Source: Imbricaverruca yamaguchii
Lineage: Eukaryota > Arthropoda > Thecostraca > Neoverrucidae
Direction of reading: 5' to 3'
Assembly (NCBI GenBank): GCA_034440575.1
Contig: JAOTOL010001556.1
Span: forward strand, 1,247,501-1,311,500
Length of the DNA stretch: 64,000 nt
In this document: in pieces, positions 45,131-55,759 of the stretch
How positions within the stretch are numbered: position 1 is the first letter of the stretch
Layout of the letters: each line of letters begins with the position of its first letter
Notes under the pieces: model-generated
What the model saw: the letters and a program-made list of their open reading frames with translations, nothing else
What the model was told of the DNA's origin: nothing
Database searches by the model: none
Program-made: the position numbers and the translations under genes

Positions 45131-45868
45131 ATGTGTTCTTGCGTGCGTCTCTCGGTTCAACTGCTCGTCCTGCTTCAAGTGGCGTGTGTCATCGTGTCAG
45201 CTGAGCCGATACTCGATCAATATCGCACTCAAGTCAATTCCTCTGCTGGCCGAAACGCCAAGCCGACTACATCAACTACACAAGTCAATTCCTCTGCTGG
45301 CCGAAAGGCCAAGCCAACTAAAACAATTTCACAAGTCAATTCCTTTGCTGGTCGAAACGCCAAGCCAACTACAGCAATTACACAAGTCAATTCCTCTGCT
45401 GGCCGAAATGCCAAGCCAACTACAACCATTTCACAAGTCAATTTCATTGCTGGCCGAAAAGCCAAGCCATCTACAGCCATTTCACCGAACGACACGATAG
45501 TCGCCAAACTGAACGTCCACTTGAACGCCAACGTGAGCGACGACGTGAGCGCCAACGTGAGCGCCAACGTGAGCTCCACCGTGAGCACCAACGTGAGCTC
45601 CACCGTGAGCTCCGCCGAGCGTCCCTCGATGAGCGCAGCCATCACTCTGCCGCCTCACGGGACGGTGCCGCGGCAGTCGACGTCTGACCTGATGCTGGTA
45701 GTCGTCGGTTCGCTGGCGCTGGCGCTGCTGGCACTGGCCGTGATCGTCGGCTCGACGCTGCTGGTGCGCGCGTGGCTGCGGTCGCGCCGGTCTGTGGTGG
45801 AGGAGTGGCGCAGCGCCTACCTGAGACAGAGCTCCACCATGCAGGCCGCCGGCAGCCGCTCCTACTGA
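45131..45868 (+). CDS. Nested single-exon gene: small repeat-bearing type I membrane protein (245 aa), unrecognised
   Basis: An open frame in intron 14 of the RALGAPA-like gene, same strand. I choose the ATG at 45131 (AAAAATGT context); an upstream in-frame ATG at 45080 would put 17 residues before the signal sequence. Visible architecture: a signal-peptide-like N-terminus (VQLLVLLQVACVIVSA, cleavage before EP); five consecutive 17-residue repeats (about residues 36-120) of the pattern QVNSSAGRNAKPTT; a NVSA/TVSS-type repeat rich in N-X-S/T sequons (about 135-165); a short linker; one transmembrane helix (about 196-218, LVVVGSLALALLALAVIVG); a stop-transfer RSRR; and a short tail ending in SRSY. 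Sequon density implies an N-glycosylated, mucin-like ectodomain. I do not recognise a family. No AATAAA is evident within a few hundred bases. It could instead be a retained or alternative exon. Confidence 0.6.
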   Translation: MCSCVRLSVQLLVLLQVACVIVSAEPILDQYRTQVNSSAGRNAKPTTSTTQVNSSAGRKAKPTKTISQVNSFAGRNAKPTTAITQVNSSAGRNAKPTTTISQVNFIAGRKAKPSTAISPNDTIVAKLNVHLNANVSDDVSANVSANVSSTVSTNVSSTVSSAERPSMSAAITLPPHGTVPRQSTSDLMLVVVGSLALALLALAVIVGSTLLVRAWLRSRRSVVEEWRSAYLRQSSTMQAAGSRSY

Positions 45869-45869
45869 T

Positions 45870-46480
45870 GCGTCGCGTGTCGATACGTGACGTGCTGTGA
45901 CGTCGGGTGGACTGTGTCGCCGGGTTGCGGTGAGCAACTGTGGTAGTGTGCCGTCAGTCCGGTGTGTGGCCGTGGGAGTGCCGGAACGGCACGTGCAGAA
46001 CGCTGGGAGTGTGTGGTGACAATTATGCCGTTCGACATGTATTGCTGAGCTGACTACTATTTATTCCGGCCAGCTAGCTGCTTACATATGGCAGGGATAT
46101 AAAATTTGCCATATTTTATACTTACCACTACATAAACAAAAATATGCATTCGCCGATGCCGTTTTTTAAGCTCCGTCGGACTTTCTAATACAAGGAAGCA
46201 ACTCACTTTTATTTTACACATCGCTGGTATTTCTGGAATTTTGGTGCATTTATGGTACATACCGAGTGAACCAAGAGTAAGTATTGGAAAATATCACAAC
46301 TTGATGCCTAATTGTTCAATCATAATCAAGAGTATAAACACCAGATGATACACGCTGCACGACCACTGCAGTCGAAGCGCCCCAAAACTCCAGATGATGC
46401 ACAATGAGTGAAATGATATTAAAAACGGCACGAAAGCACAGCGCCAGAGGTTTTATGTTCCAGACTCAGTCTCTATCGCG
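45870..46480. other. Part of intron 14 after the nested gene
   Basis: No gene recognised. It holds an eroded SINE-like tail at 46340-46390. No canonical AATAAA is evident as a polyadenylation signal for the nested gene. Confidence 0.5.
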
Positions 46481-46960
46481 TGGCTTCAAGTGGCCTGCAC
46501 TGCTCCGCCGGCTGATGGTGGACCGTCGCTCGAAGTTCTGGAATACTTTCAAATACAGTTCCGTTGAGATAACCTGAACTTCTCGGACAACCGCCATCTT
46601 GAGGTCTCCGATTGTCTGCGGTTTATTCACGTGCACGGTCCTTCAGGTACCTTCACAAAAATAATCATCCAGGGGGCTGAGGTCAGAAGGGTATGGAGAT
46701 CACTGGTGCAGCGCCTTTAATGAGAGTCTGATTTCCACGCTTCTTCTCGAGCCATGCACGCGCCAGGGCAGCGGTGTGCCAGGTAGTGCAATCTTGCTGG
46801 GGCCACTGTTCGTTGCGATGATAGAGGTTCAGGCTGAGCCTTGTGATTCTCCAGAGGGAGGATCACGCCAAGTACGCTGATCCCACTCTGAGTGCCCTTT
46901 TCTTTGTGATTTCTCAACGATCTTGTAAATGGCAGACCTACATGGAGCTTTTGGAGCATA
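46480..46960 (-). pseudogene. Mariner/Tc1-like transposase 3' remnant
   Basis: The minus strand reads QQDCTTWHTAALARAWLEKK, then after a frameshift SPYPSDLSPLDDYF, and after another VNKPQTIGDLKMAVVREVQV followed by KVFQNFERR. This is the C-terminal part of a DDE/D mariner-like transposase (QQDGA.CHT, PRSPDL.PLD and KPQT.EDLK-type motifs). Multiple lesions; inactive. Confidence 0.75.
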
Positions 46961-47116
46961 AATTCGTGCTTGAACCTCTTTGAATTTCCCCAATGCTTTT
47001 GTTCTCTAGATAAAGCTCAACGCAACACCATCTCTGTCTGATAGTCCACTTCATCCAGCCTCTTAGTATTAGAGCAAAAGAGAGCTCTCCAATCGGAGGT
47101 GTATAGCATTGTGATC

Positions 47117-47281
47117 ACAATGATATATTTGTTCGTCTCACAATCGAAAGGTTGTGGGTTCGAATCTCACCTATCGCTACTCTTCGCCCGCAACCAATCG
47201 GCATGAGAGATTGGCGACGTTACATGACTCGACGGTCGATGTGTCGTAAAACCAATAACTAAACAACCAACAATGATATAT
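47117..47281 (+). mobile_element. Same SINE family, 5'-truncated, 12-bp target duplication (intron 14)
   Basis: ACAATGATATAT flanks at 47117-47128 and 47270-47281. The body matches the element at 28408 from within the tRNA head to the AACC-type tail, with a few substitutions. Confidence 0.92.
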
Positions 47282-47899
47282 GGATTATTACTACACGTGC
47301 CACGTGATCTCTTTTATACTTGATCCTTAAAGTCCACTTACATTTACCTCACGTATTGCTACCAAGTTGAACTTCTGGAATTTTATTCCGTTCAGTACAT
47401 AATCCCCCCGGCTCACCTTTCCTTATTTTGGTGGGATTTGTGAGTGGGCTTTGGGTTGTTTTGGCTGTTTTGTGGTCACACTGAAACAGTGAATATTTAT
47501 TTAATTAGAAGACTATTTATTTCTGTAGTATGCATATACGATATGATAGTTTCACCGAAAGTAGCTTTGTGACCCCCCCCCATCCCCTAGGCCATGTGCT
47601 CGTATTCAATCAGTTAATTTACCTTGGAATACCCTGGGACAATCGTACCAGTTTTCAATAGCTAAATATTAGACCCGTACATTTTTGTATCCGATTTTCC
47701 AACCCTAGATATATTTACTTCCGCCACCTGGGCATTTACAAGAAGTGGCCCCCGTCTGGCCGTCCAGCATGTCTTTGTGGGGCGGCCCCCAACCCACAAC
47801 GGTAGGAAGCGAATAACGTCGAATAGACAAACATGACGATTGACAACTCGAACTCCTTCACCCACATACTTCGGGCATGAACACAGACAATTATTGTCA

Positions 47900-49200
47900 G
47901 TCGCCTGTCGCGCCGGTTCGCCCATGATGGTCAGTCCTTCGCCGGCGCGGCGCCCCGCAGGGTTGCACCCCGGCCCTGGTGGGAACTGCGTAGTCGCTGA
48001 CTCTGTGATGGCCTTGCCGCTGAGTCGCCCCCCCCCCCATCCTCAGGACCCCCGGAGGCAGATGATATCGCGCTGTAGGCGGAACCCGAGGAACTCCCTT
48101 GAGGGGTCGCACGGAGATCTTGCTCGGTACCAGGCCGCGACTCGTGATGGCGGTGCCCGCCGATGTCGCTTCCGCCGCAACCCGATGCGTTGCTTTAAAT
48201 GCCCGGAGGAAATCAGCACTACCATGTTCGCGAATGCTGTCTTTTCGGCGGCTGCGCAGGTCAGCATTTGAGTCGAAGAAGGCGGTTAAGTTCACTCCGA
48301 TCGCCGACCTCTGTGCACCCGTCAGCGATGTGCTACCAGGAGGGAAGGTCTCGCCACTCAATTCGACGGCGGGTTCTCGTTGTGTGCAGTTGTGCCCACT
48401 TCGCCGCCACAAGCTCTCCCCGTTGTGCTGGAGCCGTTCGTGGCGACTAATGTCTGCACCCGGTAATCGCGGCACCCGTTCGGGCATACGCCCGTGTGCC
48501 TGCATTGGCGCCGCACCTGTGACAGTGCCGGACTGTCTGGTCGCGTCCACGGTGTAAGTTGGTCTGGACGGGGAGATTCTCTGAGACGGCCTTGACCAGG
48601 TGGATGTTCTCCTAGCCAGAAAGGCTGACCGGATTGGCCAGCCATCGGTTCATCGCCGTGGGGCTGTGATATTAAACCTGGACCCGAGGAGGTTCGCCGA
48701 TATTGGGCCGCCATTTCCCACACGACTCCCAGCTTGTGTCTGTTGAGTCCTTTAGACAAGAGATCCTCCAGACGCAAATGGTCGCGCCAGTAGGTGGTGA
48801 TCTCAGAGCCGACGGTCCGAGACTCGACGGGAAGTGATTTGGCCGAAGGGTCCGAGCTCAACGACGCTGAGTCCTTCACCGGTCGCCAAGTCCTCACGCC
48901 CCGACGGTCTGGCGGACCGAGGGGATCCGGAAGACCGCCGTCCTCCGACCCCTCATGTTGTGGAGCGCCGTGGGCGTGCCATGAGAGGGATGGAGGATGC
49001 TTGAGACTGCACTACGGAGTGTCCGGTCTAGCGACTCGGCGTCAGCAACTTTAGACTCTGGACATGCAGGTGACCCGGCAGGACATGCGCTCGTGTAGAA
49101 GTGCCAGCTTTTGCGCTGGCTTCAGCGCAGCTTGTCGGATCACCCTAAGGTCAGCGAAGAGCTTCTGCCCTTCAGCTTTTGAACAGCCAAGGTGTGGAAG
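47900..49200. other. GC-rich segment of intron 14 with unassigned open frames on both strands
   Basis: Minus-strand frames of 217 (47897-48550) and 179 codons (48358-48897) overlap plus-strand frames. The minus strand at 49060-49200 (EGQKLFADLRVIRQAALKPA) looks once-coding, so an eroded transposable-element ORF is plausible. I do not recognise a family. Composition differs sharply from the AT-rich flanks. Confidence 0.35.
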
Positions 49201-49807
49201 CTCCGACCCCAGATATTTAACCACGTCCCCGACCCCCCCTGTTGGTAATATTGGGGCCGTTGAAATGGAAGGTGGAACCTTCGATGATTTTAAGTGTTTT
49301 TGTACCTGGCGCCAGCGCCAGTCCGATGACCGTGTTGACCCTCATGCCCCATTTGGAGAATTTATCCGTGACAACCAGGAGCAAGAATTTCAAACCACCT
49401 TCCCTGGGTCAAGCGAGAAAAAGTATAATGGACCTCACGAGTGTTACGAATATCGACTACAGATGTAAATATTCGTGTCAATGTAAATATTCAAATGTAA
49501 ATATTCAAACAATCCACCACAATCGTAGCCAATTTTAAAAAGAATCATTAATTGCTTGAACTTCCATTCAAAGGGAATGATTTGTATAATGGCCAGAGCC
49601 ATATTGTTCATGGGATCATCGTTTGTTTCTCGCTTGGTGCAAGGAGCAGGATCATTGAAACTCTGAAATTTGTGCTTCGTACAAGAACGCTACGGCGACA
49701 ATCTGATGAAATAGTTTGCGGTTATGTTCATTTAAGTCGTGTCGTCCCATACCTTTTAATCTGTTGTACGCTTTCTGTGTGATAAGCTCGTTGATGTTGT
49801 ATTTCAG

Positions 49808-49936
49808 AAAACACTGGAGACGCTGACCAGAGTGCTGGCGCGCCAGGTGTATGACCTCGACCTCAATAACCTGCCTCTTGACCGACTCACTGAGCAGAAG
49901 AGCAAGCGGCGCCGTGGACGCGGCAATGATCACGAG
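49808..49936 (+). CDS. RALGAPA: RALGAPA-like exon 15
   Basis: 129 nt, phase 0 both sides. Encodes [18 protein letters not shown] and [14 protein letters not shown], followed by the basic RRRGRG stretch, in register with vertebrate proteins. Acceptor ATTTCAG, donor GTAGGT. Confidence 0.96.
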
Positions 49937-50324
49937 GTAGGTCAGCTGGCCTGACTCGTGGACCCGTGGCCTGAACCCTGCCCGACCTGCACTCTCACGT
50001 GACCTTGCATTTGACCTGTGGTATGACCTCTGATGTAACTCGTGGCCTGACTTTTAATCTGCCTCTTCATATCAAATAAACCCACAGCCTGATCTCATAT
50101 CTGACCAAGCACCAAGCATTTGTCCTGAACCGTGCTCTAGACTGCGGCACTGTGTCGAGATGGCCGAGCTGCCGGGTCTGTACGCTGTATGGCTCTGTGG
50201 AGGGGGATGGGTCGTACGCCGGCCGTCCGCGACAGCACGGCGGGCTGTCGAGCGTAGTGACCGGACATTGATGGACTGAGCCTCGGGGTGGTGACGGAGC
50301 TGTGTCCCGCCCCGGCCGAGACGG

Positions 50325-50975
50325 TCCGACACACGCAACACAGGCTCTCCTGTGTTGGCCCTCCTCCGGCAGGCTCTCCCACCAAGCCACTGTCCCACAC
50401 ACGCAACACGGGCCGGCGGCTCTTCACACCAAGTCACTGTCCCACACACGCAACACGGGCCGGCGGCTCTTCACACCAAGTCACTGTCCCAACACACGCA
50501 ACACGGGCCGGCGGCTCTTCACACCAAGTCACTGTCCCACACACGCAACACGGGCCGGGGGCTCTTCACACCAAGTGCCACGTCCACACACGCAACACGG
50601 GCCGGGGCTCTTCACACAAGTCACTGCCCCACACCCACGAACACGGGCCGGGGCTCTTCACACAAGTTACTGTCCCACACGAGACGCAAACGGCCCACAC
50701 ACGCAACACGGGCCGGCGGCTCTTCACACAAGTTACTGTCCCAACACAGCAACACGGGTCGGGGCTTTTCACACCAAGTCACTGTCCCAACACACGCAAC
50801 ACGGGCCGGGGGCTCTTCACACCAAGTTACTGTCCCACACACGCAACACGGGCTCTGAGCTCTTCCAGTCTGTCCACACCAACACGGGCCGGCGGCTCTT
50901 CACACCAAGTTACTGTCCCACACACGCAACACGGGCCGGCGGCTCTTCACACCAAGTCACTGTCCCACACACAAG
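50325..50975 (+). repeat. ~47-bp minisatellite in intron 15 (about 13 units)
   Basis: Units contain CACACGCAACACGGGCCGG, CGGCTCTTCACACCAAGT and ACTGTCCCA, with indels in the middle of the array (50570-50760). No exon sequence is recognisable in the unit. Confidence 0.9.
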
Positions 50976-51543
50976 ATAAGATGAGTTGGGTCTCCCTACA
51001 GGGACGGTATCCATCTATCAGACTGAGGGGCACGGGGCTGGAGGGTTTCCCGCAGGGACGAGTTCGCTATGTCACGAACACGGTGCACGTGATGGTAGAG
51101 TTTCGCAGGAGTACCGCGGTGCCGCGCACACTCCGTTACAGTATTTCTGGTGGGCTGACCTGATACCCAATGCACCGCCAATATATTTCACCTGCAACGT
51201 TGCTATGGTTTTGTGAGAAATGTTGACAGCTGCGTCAACTCGTGGTGCTTGTCTTTTTATTGGACAAAAATCGCGGTTTTCTTTCTCCTTCAATCGCTCG
51301 TCATAATTACAAATGACGGAGGTCCTATCGCAAGCATGCACCATTTTACAGGTATGAGGAAATGTATGAAGTGCATCTCGTGTGTACAGGGCTCCCAGTA
51401 TGCAGTTCTCGCACCGTTAAACACCAACCGCCACCACAACCTCCACCATGAGCTGACCGGCGACCTGATTTCTGCCTGCTTACATTGACCTTAAGGAGCG
51501 TCGGTTGTACACTGAGCTCGCTGTTAACCCCTGTTTTGGCGTC

Positions 51544-51826
51544 GGGAGCGTCAACTGCTCCTGCCGGCGCATGACGGCGGCGCATTAGCTCTGGGTCCCT
51601 GACGTGCGGTTGCCGAGACGTCAGCCCCTGCCTCGTGAGCAGGCAGCAGCGGGAGCGTCAACTGCTGGTCTGGCCGACGGGCGGCGGCGGCGCGTTGGCT
51701 TTGGATCCCTGACGTGTGGTTGCCGAGACGTCAGCCCTGCCTCGTGAGCAGGCAGCAGCGGGAGCGTCAACTCCTGGTCTGGCCGACGGGCGGCGGCGGC
51801 GCGTTGACTCTTGTTGTTGCCGACAG
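51544..51826 (+). repeat. ~108-bp tandem repeat (nearly 3 copies) ending at the exon 16 acceptor
   Basis: GGGAGCGTCAACT starts at about 51544, 51651 and 51760. Each full unit contains GGCCGACGGGCGGCGGCGGC, which resembles the exon 16 acceptor region (GCCGACAG then GCGGCGGC) with AG changed to GG. Confidence 0.75.
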
Positions 51827-51932
51827 GCGGCGGCATGGGCCCGGCCAGCGGCGTCGGCCGGCTATCGGGACCACGGCGACGGGCCGCGCCGAGCCTCCCT
51901 GCAGGCCACCGACGACGCACACCAACACCACG
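51827..51932 (+). CDS. RALGAPA: RALGAPA-like exon 16 (probable)
   Basis: 106 nt, phase 0 in, phase 1 out. Encodes an Ala-rich start then GYRDHGDGPRRAS, which may correspond to the SRGWSRDQPGQ-type segment after the basic stretch of exon 15 in vertebrates. Acceptor TTGCCGACAG, donor GTCAGC. Open only in this frame with compatible phases on both sides; the similarity is weak. Confidence 0.6.
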
Positions 51933-52405
51933 GTCAGCCGTCACGGCGCTGTTGTGTGACGTCACTCGGCCGGGTGACGTCAGGACATTGTGGTGTGTCG
52001 TCACTCTGCCGTGACTGCGTCGTGCCACCGCGGTCCAGTAACCGTTGTCACTGCAGATGCGAGTTGCATTGCGAGCTGCATGGTGTTGGTGGTCGACCAA
52101 TACTGAACGTGAATGAATCAAATTGAAAAATAGGAACTATTCAAGCATATTGAAGCCTATTAACGTAGACTGAATATGATGTGTAGAGCAAGATGAAGTA
52201 TTGTTACAAATCGATTTCAGCCGATGTGCGATGCAAATTGCACGTATGACTACATGCTATGGAAACCGAGTTTGCCATTCGATATGTGCTCTTCCATAAG
52301 GTCTGATGCGGTGCTGTGTGCATTGGTCCTGTCCAGTAGCGTCATTAGCTACCGAACCAGTGATCGCCCAGCGTTGTCTCGCCTCGGTCATGACGTCATC
52401 ACCAG

Positions 52406-52684
52406 CGCCGACCGCGCCCCCAGGCGGCGGCGAGCGCCAGCTGAGTCCATCGCTGCACCCTCGCCAGCGGTACACCAGCGGCGGCGGCCGGTGTGGCGCG
52501 GCAGCGGCGGCGGCGGCGGCCAGCGGCGGCCCGGCCCGGATGGTGCGCAGTCTGTCCGAGGGCAGTCTGGCGCCGAGTCTGCTGACGATGGAGCTGGCGC
52601 CGCCACCGGCCGCCTGCCGCGGCTGCCCGCTGCAGGAGGCCGGCCGACACGTGTCGCGGTCTATGGACTCGCTGCGTGGACGCG
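52406..52684 (+). CDS. RALGAPA: RALGAPA-like exon 17 (probable, low-complexity linker)
   Basis: 279 nt, phase 1 in, phase 1 out. Encodes Pro/Gly/Ala-rich sequence with a poly-Ala run and MVRSLSEGSLAPSLL, then HVSRSMDSLRGRG. The Ser-rich phosphosite-like motifs resemble the regulatory linker of the family. Donor GTGAGG. The acceptor (CATCACCAG) has a weak pyrimidine tract, so the 5' boundary could lie further upstream. Confidence 0.68.
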
Positions 52685-52727
52685 GTGAGGCGACCGGCGT
52701 GGCTCTGCTGCGTTGCTCTGCTGCGTG

Positions 52728-53850
52728 GCTCTGACACTGACACACTGACACTGACATACTGACACTGGTATGATGACACTCCCATACTGACATTGATATG
52801 ATGACACTCCCATACTGACATTGACATACTGACACTGACATACTAACACTGCCATACTGACACTGATATACTGCTACTGACATACTGACACTGACATACT
52901 GACACTGACATACTGATACTGACACTGACATACTGACACTGACATACTGACACTGACATAGCACTGACAACTGACACGACATACTGACACTGACATAACT
53001 GACATACTGACACTGACATACTGACACTGACATACTGCACACTGACATACTGACACTGACATACTGACACTGACATACTGACACTATACTGACACTGACA
53101 TACTGACACTGACATACTGACACTGACACTGACATACTGACATACTGACACTGACATACTGACACTGACATACTGACACTGACATACTGACATAATGACA
53201 CTGACATAATGACACTGACATACTGACACTGACATACTGACACTGACATACTGACACTGACATACTGACATACTGACACTGACATACTGACACTGACATA
53301 CTGACACTGACATACTGACACTGACATACTGACACTGACATACTGACACTGACATACTGACTACACTGACATACTGACACTGACATACTGACACTGACAT
53401 ACTGACACTGACATACTGACTACTGACATACTGACTACTGACATACTGACACTGACATACTGACACTGACATACTGACACTGACATACTGACACTGACAT
53501 ACTGACACTGACAAACTGACACTGACATACTGACACTGACATACTGACACTGACATACTGACACTGACATACTGACACTGACATACTGATACTGACATAC
53601 TGACACTGACATACTGACACTGACATACTGATGCTGACACTGACATACTGATGCTGACACTGACATACTGATGCTGACACTGACATATGATGCTGACACT
53701 GGCATACTGACACTGACTACTGACATACTGATGCTGACACTGACTGACACTGACATAACTGACACTGGACTGTCAGTACTGACATAACTGACACTGACAC
53801 TGACATGTTGGCTACACTGACACTGACATACTGACTGGGATATTGATGGC
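52728..53850 (+). repeat. 14-bp minisatellite (CACTGACATACTGA) in intron 17
   Basis: About 75 units of CACTGACATACTGA and shorter variants, starting about 45 bases after the exon 17 donor, with variant ATGCTGACACTG units toward the 3' end. Shadow frames of Val/Ser/Met/Gln cross it. Confidence 0.93.
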
Positions 53851-54586
53851 CATCTGATGCTTGCGACTGGTACCGACGTTTGTTTTCACTGGTACTGGTA
53901 CTGACGTCGGTTACATGTTATTATCGCATGTAGCCGACACCTGTCATGCACATGCACTTTTTGCGACAATAGTTACTGACACTAACATTAGCCGCTGCCA
54001 CTTGCATTATCAACCACCACTGACGTGAACGCCTACCATGGCTCCTCATGGATGTGACCCGCGTCAGTCACAGTCCGTTCAGTGGGAACATTTGGTGTAC
54101 AGTGCGTCGGTTCCAGGCTCGGCACTGCATTGCCTTGGTTCCGTTGCTCGTGACGCGTGCTCCTGTAAACAGTCGTGGTGCCCAGTGTTGCGTGCAGAGG
54201 AATTTGCCATGTGTATGCACTGGCCGTACCGGAAATCCCCACAGCACGTCAGTAAGCACCAGTCACGTCGCTGTCAGTGCTGTGCTGAGTAGCTATTGCC
54301 ACTGCGGAGCGAGGCGTTTGTAGTGTTGCGCCGTCTTCTGTCTGAAATTCCGTGATAACTGTCGTGTATTTTTTTGTGAAAACGCATTTGACTAAGGCCG
54401 TGTCATCGAGTCAGAAGCGTGCTGAAGTGTCCCAGCTGCGTCGATCTAAGCCCCGGTGCGTCGCTCTGAGCGAATTCACTGCCTGATCTGTGGAGACACG
54501 AGTTGAGTGTTCGATCCCAGTAAGCTGCCGGCGTTTTCGTGTGCCCTGTGCGATACGGCCGACTGACGCCGACTCTGGGCCGGCAG

Positions 54587-54721
54587 CGTCCATCCACTCG
54601 CAGACGTCTGAGGCCGACTACCGCTCGCGCTCTCCGTCGCCGTCCAGCGGCATCGAGACCAACTCTATCAAGGAGTCGCCCATGGGTCTGGACTTGTTTG
54701 GGGCGGACGGCAACAGCATCG
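54587..54721 (+). CDS. RALGAPA: RALGAPA-like exon 18
   Basis: 135 nt, phase 1 in, phase 1 out. Encodes SIHSQTSEADY, SRSPSPSSGIETNS and KESPMGLDLFGADG, resembling the Ser/Pro-rich segment before the central conserved domain. Acceptor GCCGGCAG, donor GTGAGC. Confidence 0.83.
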
Positions 54722-54829
54722 GTGAGCTAGCCACCGTCGGCGCCGCCCTGTTTACGTTAGTTGTGCTCACTTAGTGGATATGGCGCGGCTGCGTTGTCAT
54801 ATTAGGCGGCGTCTGATAAAGCCGTGGCT

Positions 54830-54963
54830 TTAATACGTTGTTTCTCACCTGTCGCTACTCTTCGCCCGCGACCAATCGGCGTGAGAGATTGGGGACGCTA
54901 CATGACTCAACGGTCGATGTGTCGTAAAACCAATAACCAACCAACCAACTTAATACGTTGTTT
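54830..54963 (+). mobile_element. Same SINE family, 5'-truncated, 14-bp target duplication (intron 18)
   Basis: TTAATACGTTGTTT flanks at 54830-54843 and 54950-54963. The body starts just after box B and ends in CCAATAACCAACCAACC. Confidence 0.93.
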
Positions 54964-55358
54964 AGCATAACATTCAAACTAGATAATTTTTGTGACGAAG
55001 CGACCTTGAACCCAAACAACTAAGTAGAATAGCATTCAGTATGTCAATGTTGTTGGCTTGCTGATATTCCACTGGCGAGTTGATACTGCATTCGTTGTTA
55101 GTAATGTTGGAACTGTTGTCCGATATCAGGTGTACTATATAGAGTACAATTTGCCTACCAGCTACCTCTCCGGTCACGTCCGAGCAAGCATACCTAAATA
55201 GGACAACAGTCCAACTAATGTTAATTCATATCTACTGTACATGTATCGCATCATCATATTGTGTTCCAGCTCGCCTGATCATTTTGGTGGAGATACGTGG
55301 GGGGGGGGGCGACGTTCCCGTGTCACAGCCGCCGCGTCTGTGAAGGTGCCACCAGGCC

Positions 55359-55479
55359 AGTGACCTGTGCCACTGCCCCCAGACACGGTGGACAGCGGCG
55401 CGTCGGAGCACCGCTCGGTGATGTCCGGCGGCTGGCTGCCCGACCTGGCTGTAATACTGACCTGTGCCACTGCCCCCAG
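55359..55479 (+). repeat. Partial duplicate of exon 19 with its 3' splice site (97-bp offset)
   Basis: GACCTGTGCCACTGCCCCCAG followed by the exon 19 start occurs twice, with exon starts at 55383 and 55480. The upstream copy lacks 12 nt (encoding TLRG) and runs back into intron-like sequence after CCCGACCTGGCTGTAATACTG. Using the upstream acceptor would shift the frame. Confidence 0.9.
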
Positions 55480-55676
55480 ACACGGTGGACAGCGGCGCGT
55501 CGGAGCACCGCTCGGTGATGTCTGGCGGCACTCTGCGCGGCTGGCTGCCAGACGTGGCCGTCGTGCTGTGGCGGCGCATGCTCGGCGCGCTCGGCAACGT
55601 CAACCACATCCTCAGCCCGCCCATCCACGCCCAGGTGTTCGACTACCTGATCGAGCTCGGCGAGACCATGGTCAAG
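55480..55676 (+). CDS. RALGAPA: RALGAPA-like exon 19
   Basis: 197 nt, phase 1 in, phase 0 out. Encodes [30 protein letters not shown] and [14 protein letters not shown], an excellent match to the family. Acceptor TGCCCCCAG, donor GTGCGT. A partial copy of the acceptor plus exon start lies 97 bp upstream; only this copy keeps the 12 nt encoding TLRG and leads into the conserved block in frame. Confidence 0.95.
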
Positions 55677-55711
55677 GTGCGTACGCCGTCGCCTCCTGAG
55701 ATCTGACGTCC

Positions 55712-55754
55712 CATCCTAAGATCTGGCGTCTGTACGACGCCAGATCTTAGGATG
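55712..55754. repeat. Perfect 19-bp inverted repeat with a 5-base loop (intron 19)
   Basis: CATCCTAAGATCTGGCGTC, loop TGTAC, then its exact reverse complement; 35 bases after the exon 19 donor. Confidence 0.95.
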
Positions 55755-55759
55755 TCTAA

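Noticed and set aside
47897..48897. A nested minus-strand gene in intron 14
   Set aside because: Overlapping frames on both strands, no recognised domain, no clear start or splice structure; listed only as an unassigned GC-rich segment.
52257..53765. Val/Ser/Met/Gln-rich minus-strand frames of up to 356 codons
   Set aside because: Translation of the 14-bp intron 17 array in several frames; no coding evidence.
55712..55754. MicroRNA precursor
   Set aside because: The stem is perfect but only 19 bp with a 5-base loop, too short for a Drosha-processed hairpin.
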